Positions 44,511-55,782 of a DNA stretch of 64,000 bases are shown here, one piece after another (positions within the stretch are counted from its first letter, which is position 1; the number at the start of each line of letters is the position of its first letter). Source of the stretch: Sycon ciliatum (taxonomy: Eukaryota; Porifera; Calcarea; Leucosolenida; Sycettidae); the NCBI RefSeq assembly GCF_964019385.1, contig NC_088645.1:17476180-17540179 (forward strand), given 5' to 3'. The notes under the pieces were generated by a model. That model searched no databases. It was not told the DNA's origin and saw only the letters and a program-made list of their open reading frames with translations. A program made the position numbers and the translations under genes.

Positions 44511-44672
44511 ACTGTGTTAATTCCATTTAAAACTTATACCCCAATCTGCTCATTATGAGTACGAGAGTAAGTATCTCCGAAGTCACTATGTTTTCACCTA
44601 GCTAATTACATGGTTAAATCGCAGCCTTTCGTACGGACCACCACCACCACCACCAACAGCTAGGCATATGCC

Positions 44673-46300
44673 GATAATAATAAGAATAATAATAATAATA
44701 ACAGCTCGCATGTACCCCATGGGTGAGATCACCCATGGGGCTAACGCCTCTGTCGGCAAAAGAGTTGAAAACGAGAAACACATGACATACACACCTTCTT
44801 CATTCTGTTATTGCAGGGAAAAACTACCTCGATTCCACCATGAGCCTAGGCATGAGGAATATAATATTAAGTACAGAATGTTATTTACCAAAAGGATATT
44901 CAAGTAAGCGCAGATATTTTTTAGCATGATAAGTTAGTACATTGATTCACAATGCCGAGCCAAGCTTCCCTGTCTTGGGAAATAGTTTCCGCTTCGGCAA
45001 TGGAAACGTTTATTGTCTTTAAGTCATTCTTGATGTTGTCGATCCATCTGGTGACGGGGCGTCCCCTGGGCTTCTTGATGTCTTTGGTGTCGATTGAAAG
45101 TCTTAGAGCTTTGTAGGATGTCGAGTCACTGCCTTCTCTGATTACATGGCCGAACCATAACAAGCGCCGTTCCCTGCATGTTCTGGTGATAGGCAATTGG
45201 TTGGACAGCTTGTATAAGTTTTTATTCGATATTTTTTGGGGATACACTACGCCGAGAATGGATCGTAGTTTGCGGCGATGCCACGTGTCGAGCCTGTTGC
45301 CGAGTGCTGCTGTCAAGGTCCACAGGCCACAGTTGTATAGTAGAACCGGAAGGATAAGAGTGGTAAACATAAGCATTCTAGATAATAAAGTGTGTCTCTT
45401 CCAGGCTATTGTGCCAAACGCTCGGTTAGCGGCATTGATACGGTTCTCGATGTCACTTCCAGATCCCAAGAGACTTCCAAGTAGTTTCGTCTTTCTCCAT
45501 GCGTCATCATCCTTGGAAGGAGTTACAAATTGAGTTTTTGTTAGATTTAATCTCAGGTCATCCTGGGCGAAAATTGGCTCACATTTCGCTGCAGCGGCCA
45601 CCACAGCATCACGATCAGTGTCATGTATTGTGGTGTCATCTGCATACTGTGAGAAATGAGTAGGCAGGCATGAAGGGGAGGTGCAGGCTGCTCTCACCTG
45701 CCTCATCGCACCTTCTGCGTAGACAATGAACATGGCCGGAGACATCGGGTCCCCCTGAACCACGCCGATATTGGTCGAGAAGGGAGCACTGAGCTGCCCA
45801 GCAATCTTCACCCTAGCTGTCGTATCGGAGACTAGCAATTTCATCATTGAGGTGTGTGCACCCGAATCGGCCATTCGATCGAGCGCCTTGCCACGGTTCA
45901 CTGTGTCGAATGCACCGCTGAAATCGAGTAATGCTGCCGAATAGTTCCAATTTCCGAGCAAAGCTCTCTCACACAGAGACCGCACACAGAACACCCCATC
46001 AGCTGTTGAGCGACCTGGTCTGAAACCGGCTTGTGACTCATCCACAAACTGCTGAATATTGGTGCTAATTCTCTTTGTGATTATGGTTGTAAGGACTTTC
46101 CGAACCACTGACAATAGCATTACTGGTCTGTAACTCTTCGGGGCTCCTTTCGGTTTGCCATTTTTGTATATTGGCACAATAATTCCAGTAGTCAGGTCTG
46201 CCGGGCAGTGCTGTAATTGGCGAATGACATTGAAAAATGAGGACAGCCAACCAGCTAGAATGTCAGAACCTGCACGCAGCACCTCACTGCTATATAATGC
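44673..46300 (-). mobile_element. 5'-truncated non-LTR retrotransposon
   Basis: The element contains an open RT frame and ends toward 44,673 in an (AAT)n-type microsatellite (plus-strand AATAATAATAAGAATAATAA), as many LINEs do. A perfect hairpin lies in the 3' UTR at 44,715-44,740. No endonuclease or ORF1 is present. The 5' edge is set by eye near 46,270. Confidence 0.7.
44715..44740. repeat. Perfect 12-bp palindrome
   Basis: CCCCATGGGTGA, a GA spacer and TCACCCATGGGG. It may be a 3'-UTR hairpin of the adjacent LINE. Confidence 0.9.
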
Positions 46301-46351
46301 CGGCAGACAAATTGGCAGAATTCGGTACTTTTTCTGGTACGTTTCATGCAT
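44921..46351 (-). CDS. Reverse transcriptase, open 476-codon frame
   Basis: RT motifs are present in order: GIIVPIYKNG and SYRPVMLLSVV, QAGFRPGRST, ALLDFSGAFDTVNR, GVVQGDPMSP, the catalytic QYADDT, then a thumb region with RRKLRSILGV and a C-terminal RRLLWFGHV. The aspartates of A and C boxes are intact. The first 20 or so residues look like flanking DNA. Clade not assigned; the WFGHV tail is shared by several invertebrate LINE lineages. The undamaged frame suggests a recent arrival. Confidence 0.75.
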   Translation of the reverse strand: MHETYQKKYRILPICLPALYSSEVLRAGSDILAGWLSSFFNVIRQLQHCPADLTTGIIVPIYKNGKPKGAPKSYRPVMLLSVVRKVLTTIITKRISTNIQQFVDESQAGFRPGRSTADGVFCVRSLCERALLGNWNYSAALLDFSGAFDTVNRGKALDRMADSGAHTSMMKLLVSDTTARVKIAGQLSAPFSTNIGVVQGDPMSPAMFIVYAEGAMRQVRAACTSPSCLPTHFSQYADDTTIHDTDRDAVVAAAAKCEPIFAQDDLRLNLTKTQFVTPSKDDDAWRKTKLLGSLLGSGSDIENRINAANRAFGTIAWKRHTLLSRMLMFTTLILPVLLYNCGLWTLTAALGNRLDTWHRRKLRSILGVVYPQKISNKNLYKLSNQLPITRTCRERRLLWFGHVIREGSDSTSYKALRLSIDTKDIKKPRGRPVTRWIDNIKNDLKTINVSIAEAETISQDREAWLGIVNQCTNLSC

Positions 46352-48658
46352 GTTTGGTATGTGGATACAGAAATGGAGCAGAATTCGAGGAATTGCCCGC
46401 CATAAGGTGTGTATGGTTCTGCCAATTTCACTGCTTTTCGAGCAGAATCTGCAACCTTTTCGAGCATTATCCCCACACCCCTACATACAGCTCAGCACCA
46501 ACAGCTCACAGCTTGCATAGAACACCACAATAGACGCAATAATGCATGTGTTGCATCATGCACAGAGACTGTACCGTTGCTCAGGCTGTAACCACATTAT
46601 AGTGCTATTCACACCCGACAGAGGCGAAAGGCTGTGTTAGCTGTAACTGCAAGTTTCACGCATTTTAGCGATCATCAGACAGCAGCATTCAACGGACAAG
46701 TGTGTATACTGCTCTGTATATTCCTGTATTGAGCACTCTACCTCGCGCTTCCTAGACCGGCCTTGTTTGTTAGTGCTATTCATTCGTTCTTTCATTCAGT
46801 CTTGCTATGATGTCGAAGCGCCACAGTCAAAAATAGCACCACACTTGAACATTCGCAAAGTGGATGGGATTTTCGGTCTTTGACCACATGCTGGTGAGCT
46901 TATCTACTCACCTCCCACCGCTTTAGGAGCTGCATATGCGCCTTGACCCTTGAAGGGTGGTGGCGTTCCTACGGATGCGGACAACTCGGTCTCTAACCGA
47001 GTCCCACGCGACTCGTGAATCGTGAATTAAAAAAATTTGAACATTCGCATATGCCCTTGCAAACATCCAGCCTAATTCCTGCCTGGAGCTCTTTGACTCT
47101 CTTTTTTCGACACCCTCATCTCCTTGTATACGTAGAGTTATCGTGATATGCACTAGCATTCCACTTCGCTACTTGCATGAAGCTCTGAGTTACAAAGTGA
47201 TTGCTCACATACTGTGCTGTGTTGTCAGCTCTGACCGGGCTGAATTGTAGCACGTCTAGCACCCTGGCTACTCCAGTCTTGCACATGTGCATGTACGAAC
47301 ATGCAATGTGTACAAGACTAAAGGTAAGGTCTATGTATGCTGCAGGAATCATTCGATATACTTTGGTGGTGTGTATGCGGACCGGACGCTCGCAATGGCA
47401 AAACAAGGTAAGTGGTCTCTAACCCCACTACCTGAGCCCCTTACTAAAGAGGAGGATATTTCGATTCAGCTCACTGTTAACTCTGATAATGGTCTTTGTG
47501 GCTATGTCGCTGATTGGTCGCCTCCCTAACGACAAAACTGGCCACGTTCTAAAATGTATTAGGGTGCAGAAATTATTTTGTAAATGACAAGCATCACGCA
47601 GGCATTTCGTTGACAATCATTGTGCGGGTGGCGTGGATGAGACGCCACGTAGGCAATCCATCCGATGCTACGGGTATGTCAGATGTGGCTTCCAAGACTA
47701 TCGCTTTGGCCTAAAAATGTCTGTACAGTGTTGGTACTTCTGATCATTAACACCGTCAGAAAAGTTAAAACCATGACATTTTAATGTCCAAGACGGCGAA
47801 TTCATTAGCGGGCCCAGGAGGATTCGGTTTCGAAACATTTGAGTTTCATTTGAACATCCCAACATGAGAGTTTCCATTTGGACATCCCAGTAAATTCTAG
47901 GTTGATATCAGCTCTTACCTGGGTACAATCGTCTGTCAAACTACGGATTTTTAATTTTATTTTGTAGAGTTGTAGTAAGCTCTGATATCATTGCTGAAGA
48001 GAAACGAATGCCGAAACAATAGAGTTCCGAAAATACGGAGCCCTGATGAACTCGCGGATCCACTGTCGTGAGAAAGACAATACGTGAGACACAAGGTCAT
48101 TTGGACGGCGCTAAACGAGGTATTGTACTTGATTAAAGCCACCCAATCATTCTGGACTTGTTTTTGCTGCTATTAATATTATTCTTATAAGCACGTCCAT
48201 TTTTGCTGGGGCCCCCATTGGATGGAGGTTGCCCAGGTTCGCATGTGCCAAGCTGATTATGCCAACGCCTCATGACGAAAACATACAGAGAGAAACAAAT
48301 CGTGCGGAAACGAAACAAGAACAGTATTCGTAGAAGCAAAAAGGAAGCTACATGATAACAAAAAACAAAAATCTAAAACAAAAACAAACAACAAAATTAA
48401 TTTGCTTCTATACAGTAGTTCACTAATAATGAATAACGATTTCATAGTGACATAATTGGAGGAGTTATGCATGGAGCAGTTGATTAATGGGCTTGATGCA
48501 TAGGCTATACCTCGAAGTATTCAGAGGATAACATGTACAAAGAAAGAATAATTCAGGACGAAAAGAAAGTGAGGGGATTCGAAATATTGTTACAGTCATG
48601 TGTCCGTGACCATATTAACTAAAGATGATTTTCAGCGGATGACACGAATATAAGTAAC
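46352..48658. other. Gene-poor stretch between LINE and ribozyme array
   Basis: A copy of the SINE-like repeat of 18,569 lies reversed at 46,920-47,030 (CCTTGAAGGGTGGTGGCGTTCC). An open frame at 47,287-47,529 has no family signature. Otherwise I see AT-rich DNA without exons. Confidence 0.5.
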
Positions 48659-48815
48659 AAGTGATTACACAGAAAGGGTTTTCTCCCCACACCGGAGCTC
48701 GCGCTATTCCGCCGACTTTACTTGACACTTGACTGACTCACGACTGCCATCCAGAGCACACGAGAAGTCCATCGAACCTTCGACTCGGCAAACCTGCAAG
48801 AAAGCACCACTCCCT

Positions 48816-48861
48816 GCTCCATACACAGTGTTTCGGGGAATTCACCCCTCATCAGTTGAGC
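48816..48861 (-). ncRNA. Hammerhead ribozyme, unit 1
   Basis: Same core as unit 2 (CTGATGA, stem II GGGG/CCCC, GAAA) but with TGGAGC instead of TTGAGC after the cleavage site, leaving one mismatch in stem I. Probably weaker. Confidence 0.8.
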
Positions 48862-49293
48862 TTGAGTAGGCTGAGGAAGATTGTGCCTGAAGAGCACCAC
48901 TTATATAGTGCTCTCCAGGCACAAACATCACCAGGGATACAAACTTACAGAGACGCTCCGTTTTCAGCGCGACAAACACCTCGTGAACACCAGATAGCAG
49001 CGTGAGTCAGTGTCGCTCCTGGACGGTGAGACAGACGTCGAGGACGCTCGGTCATTCGCAACGCTGTCACCTCCAAACCAACTAGTCGCAAGCCCGCGCT
49101 GGGCACAACAGTACGAAGTAGTGGTTGCGACTTCGGCGATAATTTGTAAGAAAGGGTTTGCTCCCCACACCGGAGCTCGCGCTATTCCGCCGACTTTACT
49201 TGACACTTGACTGACTCACGACTGCCATCCAGAGCACACGAGAAGTCCATCGAACCTTCGACTCGGCAAACCTGCAAGAAAGCACCACTCCCT

Positions 49294-49339
49294 GCTCAAT
49301 ACACAGTGTTTCGGGGAATTCACCCCTCATCAGTTGAGC
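49294..49339 (-). ncRNA. Type I hammerhead ribozyme, unit 2
   Basis: Read on the minus strand: stem I GCTCAA, core CTGATGA, stem II GGGG-TGAATT-CCCC, core GAAA, a three-pair stem III (ACA-CTG-TGT), the cleavage triplet GTA, then TTGAGC closing stem I perfectly. All invariant hammerhead core nucleotides are present. Confidence 0.92.
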
Positions 49340-49945
49340 TTGAGTAGGCGGAGGAAGATTGTGCCTGAAGAGCACCACTTATATAGTGCTCTCCAGGCAC
49401 AAACATCACCAGGGATACAAACTTACAGAGATGCTCCGTTTTCAGCGCGACAAACACCTCGTGAACACCAGATAGCAGCGTGAGTCAGTGTCGCTCCTGG
49501 ACGGTGAGACAGACGTCGAGGACCCTCGGTCATTCGCAACGCTGTCACCTCCAAACCAACTAGTCGCAAGCCCGCGCTGGGCACAACAGTACGAAGTAGT
49601 GGTTGCGACTTCGGCGATAATTTGTAAGAAAGGGTTTGCTCCCCACACCGGAGCTCGCGCTATTCCGCCGACTTTACTTGACACTTGACTGACTCACGAC
49701 TGCCATCCAGAGCACACGAGAAGTCCATCGAACCTTCGACTCGGCAAACCTGCAAGAAAGCACCACTCCCTGCTCAATACACAGTGCCAGCGCGGGCTTG
49801 CGACTAGTTGGTTTGGAGGTGACAGCGTTGCGAATGACCGAGGGTCCAGGAGCGACACTGACTCACGCTGCTATCTGGTGTTCACGAGGTGTTTGTCGCG
49901 CTGAAAACGGAGCGTCTCTGTAAGTTTGTATCCCTGGTGATGTTT

Positions 49946-49985
49946 GTGCCTGGAGAGCACTATATAAGTGGTGCTCTTCAGGCAC
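49946..49985 (+). promoter_or_regulatory. TATA motif within a 15-bp inverted repeat
   Basis: GTGCCTGGAGAGCAC and GTGCTCTTCAGGCAC (one mismatch) enclose TATATAAGTG. The same structure occurs on the minus strand in units 1 and 2. It may be a promoter placed to start transcription just before the ribozyme, or an RNA hairpin. Confidence 0.5.
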
Positions 49986-50006
49986 AATCTTCCTCAGCCT
50001 ACTCAA

Positions 50007-50052
50007 GCTCAACTGATGAGGGGTGAATTCCCCGAAACACTGTGTATTGAGC
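50007..50052 (+). ncRNA. Type I hammerhead ribozyme, inverted unit
   Basis: Identical to unit 2 in core and stems; predicted cleavage after A50046. It lies 22 nt beyond the TATA-containing hairpin. The short stem III is typical of natural type I hammerheads that work best as dimers or in tandem transcripts. Confidence 0.92.
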
Positions 50053-50234
50053 AGGGAGTGGTGCTTTCTTGCAGGTTTGCCGAGTCGAAGGTTCGATGGA
50101 CTTCTCGTGTGATCTGGATGGCAGTCGTGAGTCAGTCAAGTGTCAAGTAAAGTCGGCGGAATAGCGCGAGCTCCGGTGTGGGGAGCAAACCCTTTCTTAC
50201 AAATTATCGCCGAAGTCGCAACCACTGCTTCGTA

Positions 50235-50899
50235 AAGTGATTACACAAGAGAAAGAAAAAGGAGAAGCTGTGTTGCAACTCCGAGTTTCACGTAGTCACG
50301 ATCAGCAGGCAACTGATGGCTCCAAAACCGGCAGCCTAAACATAGAGGAAGCAAGGTTAGAAATACTGAGGGTAATACCGCACGAGTCAGGAGCAGGCGG
50401 AACGTTCCTTAGTTTTGAGAGTTGAGGCTATGCAGCAGCAGCAGCAGTTCCGGCATGAATAGAATAGAGCTGGGGACTTTAGAAATGCGATTACATGCAC
50501 AGAGATCACACTGATCAGAATTGTTCAATTGTAGGTTGTACTGAAACACAATAACACTTCAAATGAAGCTTCAGTTGTGATTGACATTGCCCTTTCATTT
50601 GGTTTTCCATAATCAAATATTTGGCAACGTCTCCGTGAAATTACAAGTTGCCAAACCCCTCGCCTGTTGGGTGCAATGCTCATTTTTGTCTACAGTGAAG
50701 ATATGTTGTCTGCAGAAACCATATTCCTGAAGATGGTCCTTGCTCAAACATTCCAATGATATTATTCTTTTTATTCTTTTTCAGTGGTTTATGTAGCCCA
50801 GAGACTGTTTGGAGAGTGTTGCGAGAATGTATGGTTATACTGGATTGCCGCAATGAAGTCCACGCATATTGAGAAATATGTGTTCAAGAGCTGAGAGAT
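50235..50899. other. Spacer downstream of tail B3
   Basis: 50,245-50,495 is a reversed copy of the dispersed repeat at 8,895-9,135. 50,500-50,899 shows nothing coding. Confidence 0.5.
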
Positions 50900-51456
50900 T
50901 CATAGAATCTCTAGGTAATCAGAGGCATCTTCCCGAGTGGACACTCTTGCAGTCGAATCACGTGACTGATGGCAAGTCGATTCTTCGTACACTGGATTGA
51001 TGGTAGTGAGCGCTCGCACGGATGGACTGGGTGTAGCTGGCGTTGTTGCACCTTTGCAAATCCCTGTGAATGTCTGTGCAATGCTGACATCCTGGGGAAT
51101 AGCCTGTAAGATGTAGAGGTCATTGACGGTTAGGTCAGTCGTGTTCGAACGATCTCGCCGTATACAAACTGTCCCCATTGGGTATTCGGCAGATGCGGAG
51201 TTTTTCTTCCTACGACGAACAACCATGATAATGACCAAAGCAGCAAAAAAAAGTGAGACTGCTAATACAGATCCTATGATGACGTAGAGGGTATAGGACG
51301 CTTGGGGCTGAGCTGCTGATGTCATCGGCATAGTTGATTGCAGTACCGTAGCAGGGCCCATGGTTGATTGTACTGAGATCGAAATGGAATCAGAATTCCT
51401 TGATAGTGACCATGTTACGGTATCATGTGGATGAGAAATTGTTGCAGGAGTCATAG
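50900..51456 (-). CDS. Tail-B exon of the third B locus (B3)
   Basis: The acceptor TTTTGTAG opens a stalk with ISVQSTM and VLQSTMPM, a TM helix (SVLAVSLFFAALVIIMVV), RRRKK, and a tail with NDLYILQAI, NPVYEES and SDYLEIL. The spacer between the first two motifs is diverged (CKGATTPATPSPS) from B1/B2. The exon is open and may have belonged to a B gene whose head was lost. Confidence 0.8.
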
Positions 51457-52365
51457 CTACAAAACAGAGTAGGATATCGAATGCAGAGAAAGAACGTGTC
51501 ATATTCAGATTCCAATTTGACTATGAGTATGAGCCGTTTGATTTGTATGGAACGCGCGGTGAGAGTTATGTGTAGTTTTGAGGTGAATGGCAGAAGGGTG
51601 GAAAGAGTTTAGACACTGCACTGCCTTCTACAAAGAAGCCTCGAATTTCCCTTTGGGAAATCACTAACATCAAAACCTGGCGGGCATGGGATGTGGTCCT
51701 GGACTGGTGTGCTGGGATGTTGTTTCACTCGCCGGAAGAGCGCAGCGAGATAGGCCATAAATGATTTCTCGCCCAACATTTTGGTTTGCAAATATGGCAT
51801 GTGGCATGCTTTTTTCAGTCAGTTACTGAGTTTCACCAGTGTCGCATCTGGCTGGGACCAACTACCCTTCATTGGGCGCTTTCGATTACCCATTTGGGCC
51901 CAGGTTTTATAATTCTAGAATGAACAGAATGAACGGCCATCCAATACCGGTAGTCTATTATATTAATTATTCATATCTTTTTGCATCTTTCCCTCGAGTG
52001 GGTCTATTGTTATTAGGCAATTGTCTGTTATAGTCACCACTATAAATAAAAATCCAATCCAATCCAAAAAAAAGGATTGCGGCCATGTACACAAACGACT
52101 TTTGTAAACAAACGACTACACGTAAAAATCGCAAAAGGGGATCACATGGGCTCCCGTGATCCCTCGCGCGCACGTGGACCTAGCATGGCGTTTACGTGGA
52201 GTGTGTCAGTACTGGAATTTGTGTAATCGAACGGTGTATCCACCATAACTAACCCACAGACCTATGGTCTCCTTACGGGGTACCCTAGCCAATCTAGGAT
52301 TGGGATACGAAATTGACTTGATAAAGCAGCAAGACGGACCGATACCGGACCTAAGTTCCAGCGGT
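51457..52365. other. Remains of a B-type intron
   Basis: 51,690-51,800 (GAAGAGCGCAGCGAGATAGG, CATATTTGCAA) resembles the B1 intron at 11,540-11,640 with a different order. An A-rich retroposon end (AAATCCAATCCAATCC) lies near 52,050. No exon seen. Confidence 0.45.
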
Positions 52366-52684
52366 AAAAAAAAAGAAAGTAAATTATCGTATCCGTTCCC
52401 GAAGGGAACTCACGTCGGCCGCTAACACCCGATAAACCCTATAAACCCTAGCGGCAAGATGCAGCGCCTAACGGTGGGGGTGAGTGGGCAAGACTCACAA
52501 CCACTGGCACAAGTGCCGAAAACGACCCCATTAGCTGCATCCATGTACCCCTTGTGCCTGGCCACAAGTTCCCAGTTGACTGTGGGTAGCAGCACGGCTG
52601 GAAAAACCGCTCCCAGGCAGGACTTGAACCAGGTACCTCTCGTATCTCAATCATGGTCTTTGACCAACCCACTGTGCCTGCCTG
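52366..52684 (-). mobile_element. tRNA-headed SINE, 319 bp, 11-bp TSD
   Basis: GTTCCAGCGGT flanks it (52,355-52,365 and 52,685-52,695). The head, on minus, has a box-A-like CACAGTGGGTTGGTCAAAG and box B GGTTCAAGTCC; the 3' end has GTTCCCTTCGGGAACGG and a T-rich tail. The same 3' end occurs at 40,510-40,600. Confidence 0.8.
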
Positions 52685-53113
52685 GTTCCAGCGGTCAGCG
52701 GTCAGCGGCTAAATAAGAAAGAGAGGAATAACCAAATCGAGAGGAGGCTCGTGGCAGTACAAGTCCAAGCGAGACTTGAGACCTTGTGCAGGTGCGGCAA
52801 TGTGCCTCAGTATTGGCACGAAGGCAGAAAAGGCGGCACAGAAGTGAGCTGGCAGAAGAATGAACGCATCTGAATACAAGAAGAACCAGTTTAAGGGAGA
52901 AACGGATAGTGATGGGTGTGAGGTTGTTTCATGACGGAATACATTGGACATCTGCGGTGGGTGAGCAGCCAAATACAGTACGCAATGAACGGCGGGAGAT
53001 GCAGGTGAGATAATCATATTCATGTTGTCGCAGACTGTGTACATAAGTATTGCTTGCATATTCCAGTGTAGACTGGACAAAAGAGAGATATAATGTGCGT
53101 CTGGCTGCATTGG

Positions 53114-53722
53114 TCAACATGGTGCGGCAGCGCCGAATGCATTAACTTTTGCATTGACCTTCTTTCGGAGTGCATCAACTTGCTGACGGATTGTCAAGTG
53201 CTCATCAATAATGATGCCAAGATACTTAGCACAAGATGATTGTTCGACCACACTGCCACAGAACCACAACTGACGGGATCCCTGCACGGTGGGCTTCCCC
53301 AGAACAAGAAATTGAGTCTTTGCCGGGTTTAATTTGAGTTCCCTGGAGTGCAGAAACTCGCTGACTGAGTGCAAGTCTTTCTCAAGCTTTTCAATTGCTG
53401 CGTCGGCAGTCCTGTCTGCAACATAGACATTTGTATCATCGGCATAGAGTTGGCTGGTGGAGAAAGCCAAGCATGTTGGAAGAGAGCGTGTGTACAGGGC
53501 GAACAGAAGCGGACCAAGTACAGAACCCTGAGGGACACCACGGTTGTCAGGATACTGTTCTCCCGGGGGGTTGCGGCGACATACAACTTGCTGTTGACGA
53601 CTAGACAGGTAGCTGCAGAGCCAGGCCAGGGCTTTACCACCTATACCACACGCATGGAGCTCCAGGAGAAGTTTGGCATGCTGAACACAGTCAAAAGCTT
53701 TACTGAGGTCCAACATCGCCAC
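53114..53722 (-). pseudogene. LINE reverse transcriptase fragment
   Basis: AMLDLSKAFDCVQH (box A), GVPQGSVLGPLLF (box B) and LYADDTNVYV (box C) are intact, followed by LKLNPAKTQFLVLG and YLGIIID. Frame breaks lie on both sides (52,929-53,120 continues the thumb region). Confidence 0.85.
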
Positions 53723-54776
53723 CGCTACAACATTTCCATTGTCTAGAGAATGTTGCCAACTGTCAATGCAAACAGCCAGTGCGTCTTCACATGAGTGGGA
53801 TTGACGGTACGCGAATTTCCCGTTAGGAATGAGTGGAGGAGCACGAGGGGTCCTGATACATTGGCGAAGCTGGTCATATACAATTCGCTCCAGTAGCTTG
53901 GAGGCTATCGGCAGAATTGAGATGGGTCGGTACTTGGTTGAATCACTTCAGTCTCCTGTCTTAAATACAGGGCAGATATTAGCAAGTTTGTATGGGCTGG
54001 GAAATACTCCGGTAGATAGCGACTCATTAAAGAAAAAAAGAAATCTCTCAGGGTTGCTGCGAGGTAGTGGTGATTGGCTTTGAGGATAGCAGCTGGTACA
54101 CCATCTGAGCCAGTTGCCTTCCAAACATTAACTCCTTCCAGGAGCTTCTACACTTCAACCACTGTGACTGGTCGGAATGTGACAACTGCCGACTCACTAC
54201 ATGGTCCACTCGGGATCTGGTATGTTGGAGCAAGGGCGGACGATGTTTCACAGACTTGGCCTTTAAATGTTAACGTCAGAGCAGGTACGTCCACTGGCAG
54301 GGTGCCAGATGGCTTCTGGCGTCCAAGAAGACGGTTGATGATTTTCTACTGAGCACGTACATCATGTCGACTTACAGCAAATTGCTGAACAAAGTGGGTT
54401 TCCTTCAGGCGACGATTCAGAAGGGAATACTCACGGCGGGCTGCGCGGAAGGCTTGATGCGCAGACTCATTTGTACGGTCTTTGAGCCAGTTTCTGCGCA
54501 AATGGGCTTCCTTCTAATCAGCTGTGTCAGAGCTGGCGTAAGCCATGATGGAGGTGGATGGTGAAAAGTAGCTGGGACAGAGCGCACAGGACAGAATTTG
54601 TTGATGGCGTGCTTAACTGTGTTTGTCCAGAAGGCGGTGAGCTCGTCCAGCGACATGTCCGTGCAATTGACAGAGGTCAGGGAGTGTTCAACGGCAGGGC
54701 CGAACACACTTGCTGAGACACTTCGGATACTTGGTTTGCGAGCAGTGGTATGTCCAGTGCAGTGTCCTTGTGCAAA

Positions 54777-55136
54777 TCACGAGGATGAGATCAATTCAGG
54801 TGTTGCTGGGTACTCGTGTTGGTTTAGCAATGACATTACGAATGCAGAGACTGTCGCATAGACGTTGAAGATGTGGATATTGAGGCTGCTGCGATGATGG
54901 AGAATATCGACATTGAAGTCGCCTAGAAGCAATAGTTGTGCACTCATTCCATGAATTGCTACATCAACTGTATGTTCCAGATCCTCCCAGAAGGCAACTG
55001 GTGCTGTTGGTGGTCGGTACACACATCCAATACAGATTTCTCCAGGCCCAAATGTGCACTTGGTGGAAATTTTGAGGAATAGGGCTTCTACACCGGAACT
55101 CGGAATGCAGCTCAGTACTCTTGCTGCTTCACGCAC
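54777..55136 (-). pseudogene. LINE AP-endonuclease fragment
   Basis: GCVYRPPTAP and LLLLGDFNVDI are the substrate-binding and catalytic signatures of LINE endonucleases. N- and C-terminal parts are missing from this frame. Confidence 0.75.
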
Positions 55137-55416
55137 GAAAAAGCAGACACCTCCACCTTTGTTGAGTTATCTATCATGTCGATATAACGTGTAGCCTGGT
55201 ACATGGACGAGGGCGTCAGCCACACTGGTATCTAACCAGTTTCCGTAACTGCAAGAATGTCAATCAAACTGGGTGAGTTGAGTGGATAAAGGATGTGGGT
55301 GATATCAGTTATCTTATTTCTTATGCTACATTAACTATGTTAATGTGGGCTATGCTAACTGCCACTGGCTGCTTACTTGTTTTCGGAGCTGTCTGGCGGG
55401 GGAGCCCTAGACATCC

Positions 55417-55782
55417 CTATGCTGCTGACTGTGTGGGGTGCGCATTGACCTGGCTGGTCATGTGGTGCGCAATGCTCTGGTTGGTCATGTGGTTGCCATC
55501 TCCATCAAGGAAATCACCAAATGGCATGACGCATTTGATCCCTTTGGAGCGGAGTTCCTTAAACACTGGAAGCATCTTCTTACGTTGTCGTTGTTGTTCT
55601 GGTGAGAGGTCGTGGTGCGCAATTACTGGCTTGCTTCGGTATTCAAGCTTGAAACGGCCTTTGACAAAGGTCAGCTTCGCTGCCTTCGTGGCAAACGTGA
55701 CAAGGATAGGTCTATGGCGTACTGGTCCATCGGATGATGACTCACGAGACGCTCCCAGGCGCTCAGCTGAGACTACGACCTC
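55417..55782 (-). pseudogene. LINE ORF1-like C terminus fused to EGF exon
   Basis: RPILVTFATKAAK, LSPEQQRQRKKMLPVFKELR and VMPFGDF resemble the C-terminal domain of LINE ORF1 RNA-binding proteins. It follows directly, in frame, from the EGF residues QNGF at 55,783. Confidence 0.6.

Larger units (their letters stand above)
48672..50234. mobile_element. Hammerhead-ribozyme repeat insertion (retrozyme/Penelope-like)
   Basis: Two full 478-bp units (starting 48,672 and 49,150, ribozyme on minus), a third broken at 49,786, and an inverted unit (49,787-50,234, ribozyme on plus) form one insert. It is bounded by AAGTGATTACACA at 48,659-48,671 and 50,235-50,247, so the whole tandem-plus-inverted structure entered once. 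Units have no coding capacity, a TATATAA motif inside a 15-bp inverted repeat, and a type I hammerhead just downstream. Retrozymes and terminal repeats of Penelope-like elements are the known carriers of such ribozymes; no Penelope RT is present here. Confidence 0.85.
52696..55782 (-). mobile_element. CR1/Jockey-type LINE, decayed
   Basis: From right to left: an ORF1-like C terminus (55,782-55,417), an AP-endonuclease fragment (55,136-54,777), a linker region (54,707-54,417) and an RT (53,722-53,114). Frames are broken between the parts. It joins the EGF exon at 55,783, and the other half of that exon was not found at the left end, so insertion came with a deletion. Confidence 0.75.

Noticed and set aside
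48718-50150. Repeated 60-66-codon frames in the ribozyme units
   Set aside because: Identical because the units are duplicates; the frames cover structured non-coding RNA and lack conserved protein features.
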